From assembly GCA_035582835.1 (NCBI GenBank), contig JAYKAV010001887.1:2578769-2642768 (forward strand): a stretch of 64,000 bases of DNA. The letters run 5' to 3'. The notes beneath the pieces are model-generated. The model was given only the letters and a program-made list of their open reading frames with translations. It did no database searches and was not told where the DNA came from. Below, piece after piece: positions 54,401-64,000 of this stretch (its first letter is position 1; each line of letters begins with the position of its first letter). Position numbers and translations under genes: made by a program. The stretch is from Phoebastria nigripes. Taxonomy: Eukaryota; Chordata; Aves; Procellariiformes; Diomedeidae.

Positions 54401-57400
54401 CTCCGGCTGCTCATCTCTGCAAGAACTGGAAGGAGACTGTGGGTACAAGCAGGGCGCTGCGGGTGCCAACACCCGAACTGCCACACGCACCTTTGAGGAT
54501 ATCCCCAGCAGAAGGCATCGCTCGCAGCATCACGCGCCCCAGGGAGCTGGTCCAGCCCGGAGAGGTGGAAGGAGAGTGGACTTTCCCTCCTGCAGGCCAG
54601 TAGTGCTGCAGGAAACGAAGATGAATGATAACGAATTGAGACTATGAGAAGCTTCAATGAGCACTCAGGGTTTTCCCTCTAATTACAAAATATTGGTACT
54701 GCTGCTGATGGCTTCAAAATTTACGGNCAACAAAAATGCCGACTAGGATGGCTTTCCCAGGTCCTACCCTTCACCTGACTGACAAATACCTTTTTCGAAC
54801 TTGAAGAAATACCGGTTTTGGTTTGCAGAGGTCTGTCTCTGACCAATCGCTTCCCCTGCCTGCCTTTTGTCCTTTCCACTTACTTTCGCAGGCTTTGCAC
54901 TGAGAAGAGCATAATGCCATGTATAAGCCCTAAATATATTATTTAGTCCTTTCTTCTAAAAGGAAAAAAAATGTCCGGGGGCAGAATGATTTCAGGCTGT
55001 TCAAATTCCTGACATGGAAAACCCTGTGGTTAGTCAAGGATAATCCTGTTATTTCCACCAGTTTTACAACACTATAACCATCACTTCCCGTTGGGTGGTT
55101 ATGAAGCTACATCAATGCAAAAGGAGAACAAAGTTAAACCATCCCAGCTTCTGAGTACAGAAAATATTTTGGACCTCCCTAAATGTTCACTTCCTTGTTG
55201 TAAATGACAATAATTCAGGACAATTCTTCCTAGGTTCTTTGCATTTAGACATCAAATACGATGCAAGGCTTCAGAAGTGCTTTCTATCTGCCCTGGAAAT
55301 CAGAGAAAAAAAAGCAGTAAGAGTTAATAGCTTCTTTAGAGTAAATTATCATTTACAGCCTGTTCACCATTAATGTGTACCTGAGCAACCACTCTGAGTT
55401 CATAAAGTTCAGTGAATTCAGTAAAATTTAAATGAGATTATTGTATATTAAAGGCCAAGTCATATGGGGTTTTTTATGCAGGCAAGAGCCTTGCTGCTTT
55501 CTTTCTGAATAGGGCCTGATTAACGACAGCAGAATTCAGCTCTATGTTAATGCACCATTTAGTGCCCCACTTTTGCACACTGCAATGCTACATCTGTGCC
55601 CATTTCATGTTCTGAGTTAAATTAGAAGCAAAAAAGAATAGATTGAAATGGCGCATTCCAAGTATCTCTCACATAGCTTTGCTCGTAAGCTGAATGGCCC
55701 TTTTTGTAACCAAAAGGACCAGAAACGGCCTCCTTTCCCAACTGGAGGTCTTTTTTACATCTGGCTTTTAAAATTCTTTATGGTAGCAGAGCGAAAAAAA
55801 CCCATAGTCTATATCGATGCTCTGCTTGCAGATTGTCCTCCGTAGCAAGGGGCACAATGTGCTTCCCTGGCCGATGCATGGTTGCGCGAGAATCATCCAT
55901 TTTTATCACTTTCAGTTATTGTTTCCTTCCCTCGCCACAAATATTTCCCACAGTGCCACTGTTTTCTCTTGGCCTCCTTACTCATCCAAGCTAATAGTTA
56001 GGGGCACACTGGGCATTTTGTTATGCTTTTTTTTATGTTCTGGTAGGCATGAAAACACTCAGTAGGGATTCCATTATGTTTTAGCACTTGTGTTGAAGGG
56101 TGAAATAACTTCACAGCCTGTCAGAGGAGTGATGCATCATGAATAGTTCCTTCTTTATTCTACATATTTTTATTTAAACATTCTTAACCATGTTTCGTAA
56201 CAAGCTGCTTTCACTGTACTGGACTGTCTGGAAGAGGAGGATCTGTTTTAACTTTCAAATGACCATGAAAGATTGGAGAGAAGCAACAAACAAGAACATC
56301 TCTGTATTAAGTTATCAAACTTTTTCCAGAGATCTGAGGCTGGAGAGCCAAATGTTAGCAAAGAGGTTTTGCCTTCATTCGGTGTTTTGCTGCCTTTGTT
56401 TTGAGAAATTTGCATTGTTTTCACCTGGGTATTGATTTCATCTCAAACTTTGACAACTTTGTCTCTTCTGTGATTTCTTTGAAGACTGAATGTGTCAGAA
56501 TTAACATGGGCAGAGCAAAGGTCAAGCCAGTGTCAAACCCCACAATGTCTGTGTTCCCCATTGGCACCCTTTTACTGATAATCTTCAAATTCTTGTCAAC
56601 AACTGTCAACAACTCCTATGTTTCCAACACAGAAAATGTCAGATTTGCCATTTTTACTGTGTTAATAGAACTCACCTCGTTACCACATTCAGCTAAATAA
56701 CCGCACCGAGCCTTTGGTTAATGGATTTCTCCAACGAGTTAATTTTCATGAAACACCCAAACCTCCTTTTACAATATCAAATATGTGAAGGTCGTTCAGC
56801 CTTAGCGAGTGGCCCTGCCTGGAAGGGACGGTGACACAGGTCAAGGATGGAACATCAGCAAGGGAGAAGAGGAAAGGGCATTTTCCTCCTCTCAAAGCTC
56901 CTCACAGTGCAGTTCAAGCCAGAAGTTACTGAATATTCCCGACTCCTCCTCAGCTCTTTAAAACAAGTACATCAGTGATGGAAGGATTTTGTACACTCAC
57001 AAGATGAAGTCAAGTCACAGAAGCTCTGCAATGTCTTCTCAGTCTAATAGTGTCCTTCTGATTTACCCCAACTCCATTTTGGGTTTACTTTTGAAATCTC
57101 TCAGCGGTTGGCCAAAGCCACCAACTTTGATGGTACATCAAACTGGGACAATGCATTAGCATCAGTAGAGCCTTCNTTATCTTGCCTTATGCGCTGACCT
57201 ATGCTCATCACTAAAATTTCTTAAATAGGCTACAACATTATATGTTCCCCCAGATGTCCACCTTTAAAAACAGCCTAGACACTAAACTCTAGAATGTTAA
57301 GTTGAAAACCTAAGAGCAATTTCTTCACAATACTTAAAAAGACCCAATCAGGAGCATCTGTTGTCACTGTGCCCTAAACCCCACTCATGGTGAGCCCGAC

Positions 57401-60400
57401 AAGTGCTGCCTGGAGGCAGGCTGAGACTTAGGTCATGACTCAGAGTGTTGTTAATCTTCCTTCCTTAGGGTTTCCTTCCTCCCTGCTTCCAGGACGCGGG
57501 TCCTACACCAGCTTTCTGCCTGGAACAAAGGGTGGCCCCACCACGGCATCTCAGGCTAACCTCTTGCAAAGGAAAGGAGTTCACTGCGCACACAGTCCCA
57601 TCAGTTCCTGCTGACATCCAGGGAAGGGACAGAGCTGCCCTGCTGAGACCGCTGACTTTGATGCTACTCCTCGTAGTAGTATCAGGAGCATCAGGCCATG
57701 AGCAGCCTGCCCAGGGGTCTGCTTAGCAAATCTAGACCTGGCCAGCTTCGAGCACTGTGTGCAAGATCCTTCATTTCACTCAGCATCCACAGTACCAGGA
57801 TGCTGGTAGCCAGCAGCTGTAAAAAGCAGGGTCATGAAGTACGGAGACCGTAGCAGTGTGCTGGCTTGTGCCTTGCCAGAAGTCACAGGCTGTGCCCATC
57901 GCATGATGCACCTCCAGAAATCAGCGGTCTCCTGCCCCCACACTGAAACCAAAGCTCTGCTTCCCAGCCGATGCGCTGTATCAGCCGCAGGCTGGCCTGC
58001 ACAATGGATACCAAATTACTTACATGCAATGACAAGCTTCGCATCCTGTCTTCTGCCCCTAAAGTGAAAAGCAGAGGGGAAAAAAATATTTAAATCCGCC
58101 CGTTACTCTTCTAAAAAGATGGCGGTGAACTGGACTTACGCAGCCTTCACAGAAACAGGAAACATGAGAACCCCCTCTCTAAATCTCTGTAGTTCTGTGC
58201 TGATTTACAAGCCCTAAAGACGAGGTTCATTAACAATATTCCCTTTACAACTTGACTTGGGTTGGAATTTTTTTTTCCACCATTGGCTAAGAATATATCC
58301 TAAGAATGGTAACACAATATTTTCCTATTGACCCAGCAGAAAAAAAGATTCAGGACTGATTAAAATAGGTAGCTATATGGATTCAGTGGCATAGATGTGT
58401 GAACTAAAGTGCTTGCAATAAAGTAACACCAAGAAGCTTTAAATAAGCAGAAAAATATTTTGGTTCTATCTTTGAGCTGATTTTTCATTGATGTCCTATA
58501 ATGGGAAGAGTTGAAAGGAAGCTTTAGCCTCAAAACCCGTAGTAAACAATAACAAGGTTTCTACAACATGATGGCAAATTTATATAAGGAGAANATTTTG
58601 GGAAGCTCTGCATCATGAATCTAGACTGCCCATTTAAGGAATACCACGTAGTGGTTGGGGTTTGCAAAAGTGATTCAGTAAATTTAGCAGCACGAAGGTA
58701 ACAGTCACTTGTTTTTTCATCAGTTCCATGGTTTTGATAACAAACCCCTTTCCTTTCTTTCAATTTTCTGAGTATTTTGAGAAAACCTTTTTTCTACTTT
58801 TTGAAAATAAAATCAGCAACTCTTTTACTGATCCACTTATTATGGGAATAACTGTGAACTGCAGGGTAAAACTGCTGGCTGCATGCAGTTTGTGCTCAAA
58901 GGACATGGACCCNACTTTGTGCTCCCTCCTGCCTCACAGACGTTTTATCAGCTGGAAGAAAATTAATAACATCCCAGCACTGATTGCATTCACAAGCTCG
59001 ATGAAAGAGAGGCAACACAGAAAAAGTAATCACACGGGAATGTACAGAACATNAAAATCAGCAGCAAAATATAGTGTATAGTCAAAACACAGGTGCTTCA
59101 GCATCGTATTTTCACTCGAGTATCTGTATCCTCAAATAACTTGCACAAAAATCCCTGGAAGAGGTGGTGGTGGGAGGACTCTGGAGGATGAAGGAAACAG
59201 TCTGAGGAGGACATGGAGCTGGCGCCNGAGGATCAGAGGCAGCAGGAAGGTTCTGGGTTAAACTTCTTCACATCAGTACAAAGCTGCCAGGTCACAGGCT
59301 GGGCTCTCTGGTGGGCGACCTGCTTTTATTTTCTCAGAAGAACAGGTAGCACCCGTGAGTTTCATGTGTGACAGTTATGGTGGTTTGTGAATAGAGAATA
59401 AAGAAAATACACTCTTTGGGTTTTCTTGGCCGTGAATTTTANAGCTAATAATTCAACATCAGGTTGAGAAGTGGACCCTCGCTGAAGAAGGGGAGAGGAG
59501 AGGGCAGGGCTGGACACCACAGTGCACAGCAGTGCCAGCTGCTGTGAAGAGTGGCGTTCTTAATGCCGAATACGTTGAAACTAAATCACAATAAAACAGA
59601 TACCGTAAGTCTAATAGTGTCTGCATACGCGTTACTCTGGTAACTCCCTTCATCAGGGTAAGAAAGGTGCTTGAATTGCCAGAGCTGTTGAAGAGCAGAT
59701 GTCTTGTACACTTTTTTACCATATCTGGTCAGAAGAAGGAAGGAGAGAAACCATTTATGCTTGCAATTATAAACCAGGGGCCTGATCCAGAGTCTACTGA
59801 AGTCAACAGAAAGGTTTCCATTGACGTCAGCAAGCGCTGGGATGGGCCCCCAGAGCTTCGCTGCATGCTAACAACATCTTGACTGTTGTCAGCTGGAGCT
59901 TCGCTGGGTGAATTTTGGGACTGGCTCAGATGCCCAGGTTTCCTCTCCTCGCACGATGGGTAACAGGACAGCCTGCAAGCACGGGNCTGCAGGTTTTAAG
60001 GCTGGTTCTAAACAAGGACCAAGTTTCAGCATATTGTGCAGCAGCCTTGGGCTGTGCTAAATTAATGCCATCTGCTACTGGCCTTCCTCCCCTCGCCTCC
60101 TCCCACCTCCTCCCTCAGGGGGCTTCTGACAGTGGAGAATAGCTGGAGTACAGTCACAAGCATCACGCCTCTTCCTGTCCCTAACACACCCTTTACACCC
60201 TTTGTTTCTCTCTAAGTGTCATGGGTGGAGTAGGATCCCAGTACGCTGGCTCCAAACCAGCTGGCAGCATCTGGCCAGGCTCAGCCCCGTTTCTCCCAGA
60301 CTTGGAGGACCTGAAGCAGGCAGAGCCTCCGCTCTGCAATCTCCAGGGGTTAATGATGGTTTTTTTCACCCAGCAGAGGAGTTATTTTCAGTGACGTCAC

Positions 60401-63400
60401 TGCCCTCCTGGCTGAAAGCTTATGAACTTTCCAAATTCAGAGAATTGCAAATACCATGTGAAATCTCTTCTCGCCTTCGGTTGAAACCTTTGCCAACAGC
60501 CCCTTCAGGGGAAGGCTCCCACCGCTAGTCTGAAAGTTCAAAAGGTAGGAACCATTTCTCACCANCACTGTTTGTGAAACGCAATTGAAAGTAAAGATCC
60601 TAATTACATTTGGCATTTCGAATAGTCAGTCTCCCGCTAAACAGATGACATCATTTGTGGCATTGGCAGTAAAAGAGCCCACTGTAAGAGACCGTAAACA
60701 AGAGTCCATCTCAGCCTCATTCTGCTCTAACAAAAGGAAGGGGAAGCGGGGGGAATCTTGCTAAANGACCACGGTCCTCACATTTTTTTCAAGTATTAGA
60801 TATGTCCTGATAGCTCTGCAAAATGGTTTTGAAACGGGGACTTTTGGCAACCATAAGGAAATCGCTGCACTCAGCAACGCGCAGCTGCTCAGGCTGAGGG
60901 CATGGTCACCCCTTGCCTTTCTGGATCTGGATTTTGTGGGTGTTAAAGATCTATGAGGCTGGATTGAACCTCCTCCTGATTATTGAATGCTGTATTTGAC
61001 ATTTCTATGGGATGCGTTTTCCAAAACAGGACTTCTATTCACTCTTGCAAAAATGGTTGCACATCATTGCTCTCTTCCTCATACCACATTGCATGCTCCT
61101 TGCCCTTCACCCGCGGGTGTCACAGCTCCCGCCTCTGTTGAAGGGGGAAGAGATGGTTGTATTTAAGCCTAGAGGGAAATATCAGGATGCAGAAAAATAC
61201 CAGGATGCAGAAGGTGTGCACCAAATCATGATTAAAGGAACAGCCAAAAATCCCTCCCCTCCTTCAAAAAAAAAAAAAAAAAGTATATATCTCAGACTGC
61301 TGTATTTCAGTCTCAGGTTGTGTATTTTCTAGTTTGCCCCCGTACAGCAGCCTGTCCCATGGCTGTGCTGGGAATCAGCACAACACCAGCTCGGAACAAC
61401 CCGTGCTGCCAACCCAGGAGGATTCTTCAGAGCTCTCCTTTCCTCGTAACGATCCTGCTCGACTCTGCTTAGTGTGTGATATTTGAGGGCATCGCAGCAT
61501 GAAGTGGTATGAACGCAGACCATTAATTGTAACAGGATGCGGTTAGAGGCTTTTTGATATCTACATGCCCGTAACTGTAACCTGCATTCAGCTATTTTCA
61601 GCCCTTCATGCAAATAGAAGTAACATTTGCATTCAGATTGCCCTTAGTGCATAGATGTGCTGGATGATAAATTAAAAGTACAGTGTAAGGGCAATATCCA
61701 TCTGTTCCATGTCAAATATATATTATTTTCCTCCTCGCCAGGTACTGTAGATGGATGCCCTTTGCCAGATTTCTTTTTAGGCAATTGGACTCACCACTGA
61801 AAAACAACTGCTCATTTGGACTGTGAGTCGAACTACAACCTTAATACTTTCCCACTGCTCAGTTTTTGAAATCTCCTTCCTAGCTGTGCTTCTGATAGCT
61901 TCCTTACCCTAAGGAAAGATCTCCTCCTTGGTCTTTTTTTCCTTTGCAAAAGTAAAATACGGGATACATTCTTGATCCAAGCATATGGAAATATCCCCTC
62001 GCCTACATAGTGAGATGGGTTCATAATGTTCCTTTCTCTTATTAATTTAGCTGCAAGACGCTCTCTGAATCACTCACAGTATCATCATGCAAACCCTTTC
62101 ACGGTAGTTAGGCTTTATTCATAGGAGCACTCGCCTTGCAGAGTGTGAAAGAGGCCATTTATGCTTAATAATGATAATAACCAGCAGTTGGAGACTGGGA
62201 AAAGAAAGGAAAATAAAACCCCGCAGAACTTTACAGGAAAGGGCATTTAGCGTTGCCAGGAGGGTGAGAAGGTCAGACATCTGGTGGTTAGTCTCGCCCT
62301 GGATTATAGGCAGGAATGCATGGCTGCGGAGGTGGGGCTCGGCTGGCTGCCGTGGCAAAGGCACTCATGGCCGACGGGACTTTGGGGTGCCCCGGTGTGC
62401 TCCCTGTTTGCACGAGACCTCTTTTGTTCAGGGGTGCAGAGCACAGAGTGGGCTCATTCTGCACAGCCAAACTCTCAGGGAACGAACGACAAGGAGGAGA
62501 AAAGCGCACCCTGAAAAAATTTTGGAGATGAAGCTGGGGTAAAGACTACCAAGGAAATACTCAGGAAATCCCTCAGAAATCATGTCGTATTCATCCTCGT
62601 TAATCATAAAAAAACCCGAACAAACAGGGATCAGAGAGACCTGCGTGCCCTCACTCGGTGGTCCCAAACTTTCTGGGCATACACTGTCAGATATTCATTA
62701 AAAAGTATGTGTTTCAAGAAGCCAGCTGCAAGCCATCTTGCCACTTGTAGATCCTTCTATAAGGGGCCAGAGACATTGCTGCTTTATTCCCCTTTAGTAA
62801 GGCAAAAACATGGCAAGTGTGCTGAAACTGCGAGTATCAAAACCAGGCAGTGTCCTCCTGTGAGAACAGGGGGATGGAGAGCTCATGTGGTCAGCTCTCA
62901 CTTGGCCACAAGTCATTGAAGTATGTAGAGTAAGGGGATCTACATTTTCCTAAAGCCTAGAATAATGCTTGAGTTTAACCTTCAAGAGCTCAGCAGCCCA
63001 CAAGAGGAGGAGTATCTTATTATCAAACCCTGTAAGATCCTACAATGTTTTTCCTTTAGTGCTGCAATTTCAACACCCCCAGCATTTATTGTAACTTATC
63101 TCAAACATTCACTGTGTTCAGTTTATGTTCATCTCCATCTATTTTTAACAAAAAATAAACTCAAACGCACATTGGAGCAGTACAGTATTTCTCTTGAGTA
63201 TCATAAGACTGCTTGATCACATCTTTTCCTGGCACTTAGTCCACTGGTTTATGAATTATTTTGTTACACTGAGTACATAGTTGATAGTTTAATGGCTGAA
63301 AGAGATTGTTCTCGAAATATGGATGGAGTTGTCATGGTAATACATTGCTAGGAAGATTAAGGCATGCTTAAATTAAGGCATGCATTGAATTCTCAGTTGT

Positions 63401-64000
63401 TTTAGCTACTCTTTCCTTGCCATGTTTGGAGAACATCCTATCTAGTGCAATCCTCCAAGACGTCTTACTGGATTCCCTGTCAAGTAGTGACTAACCCAAT
63501 GCTTTGAGTCACCAATTTGCCATCCCTGGGCTCTGGCCAGTCCCGTGCAGCATGCGTAGGAGCCGGCGGGGCAGCGATTGGCCTCCAGCACTGCCTGTTT
63601 TGCAATACCAGGAATTCCTTCCAGCCCCTTTGAACTAAATCCTGAACAGACTCACACTCCACCGGAGCATTTGGCTCCAAGATACACAGGAAGGTTTTCA
63701 AAAGCACAGAAGAGTTCAGACAACAATGAGAGCTGGTTTTCTAGAATTTGATTTTTAAGAGTTCTGAAGGAATTGATAAAGATGGATGGGGCCTGAGGAG
63801 ATTTTCAGAAACACCTATTGAAAGTGTCGCCCCTGGGGTTGCCTCCCACCCGCCCCACGCAGCAATTTGTTCAGAGAAAGTCACCGTAGCGATTCCTATC
63901 AAACTCTGACAAAGAAGACTTTAGTCAAGTATCTCAGTATTTCTGATAGACCGATAGCATTTCTGGCTTCTGTTGAAAGAGATCAGCTGATACCAGTTAA
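51406..64000. other. Gene-free flank, no gene identified
   Basis: No coding exon, RNA gene or intact mobile element could be supported. There is a poly-A tract at about 61,266 and an 18-base tandem duplication near 61,183-61,213. A 12-base direct repeat (ATTAAGGCATGC) occurs at 63,356 and 63,372, and a 10-bp inverted repeat at 61,637/61,686. GC-richer patches (about 57.5-58.0, 60.0-60.5 and 62.3-62.5 kb) contain open frames without recognisable homology. Confidence 0.55.

Noticed and set aside
59130..59320. GAGGTGGTGGTGGG and AACTTCTTCACA as CR1 pieces
   Set aside because: The order and spacing do not follow the CR1 consensus, so the short matches are probably chance.
41400..64000. TGFBI exons or a vault RNA expected from mammalian synteny
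   Set aside because: No fasciclin-domain coding sequence and no vault RNA-like promoter boxes were found.

Overview
This is nuclear DNA from a vertebrate, almost certainly a bird. Three things point there: an AT-rich background with GT-AG introns, a recent-looking 3' fragment of the avian LINE CR1 at 13.57-13.69 kb, and two genes that are neighbours in the SMAD5 region of other vertebrates. Scattered single Ns and one 156-base N block (40,734-40,889) are assembly artefacts.

Only two protein-coding genes can be supported. SMIM32 (9,137-9,457, + strand) is a single-exon gene for a 106-residue, single-pass membrane microprotein. SMAD5 (- strand) is the BMP receptor-activated SMAD. Its six coding exons lie between 30,883 (ATG) and 22,879 (end of stop). 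All splice junctions can be placed to the base, and the exons sum to 1,398 nt, or 465 codons plus stop, with no frameshift or internal stop. The two genes converge tail to tail. The roughly 13 kb between their stops holds a probably long SMAD5 3' UTR, with several AATAAA signals on the - strand, and one CR1 fragment.

Layout: 1-7.0 kb, intergenic, no gene seen. 7.0-9.1 kb, presumed SMIM32 upstream region with a cluster of repeated homeodomain- and GATA-type motifs at 7.54-7.90 kb. 9.1-9.7 kb, SMIM32 with its poly(A) signals, followed by an inverted pair of perfect POU octamers. 9.8-18.3 kb, intergenic, with CR1 at 13.57 kb. 18.3-22.9 kb, likely SMAD5 3' UTR, including a 27-base G run. 22.9-30.9 kb, SMAD5 coding exons. 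30.9-40.5 kb, SMAD5 5' intron(s). 40.5-41.1 kb, a CpG island that is the presumed SMAD5 promoter and first non-coding exon, partly lost in the N gap. 41.4-64 kb, a gene-free flank holding a degraded ancient CR1/L3-like LINE at about 50.15-51.4 kb.

SMAD5 transmits BMP signals: its C-terminal SSVS is phosphorylated by type I receptors, it pairs with SMAD4, and the MH1 domain binds DNA. Nothing in the sequence links SMIM32 to that pathway; the two are simply neighbours. I found no undescribed multi-gene system, no RNA gene, no CRISPR and no intact mobile element. The points most worth following up are regulatory: the motif clusters around SMIM32, the duplicated poly(A)-signal segment and G run downstream of SMAD5, and the poly-T splice acceptor of SMAD5 coding exon 2.
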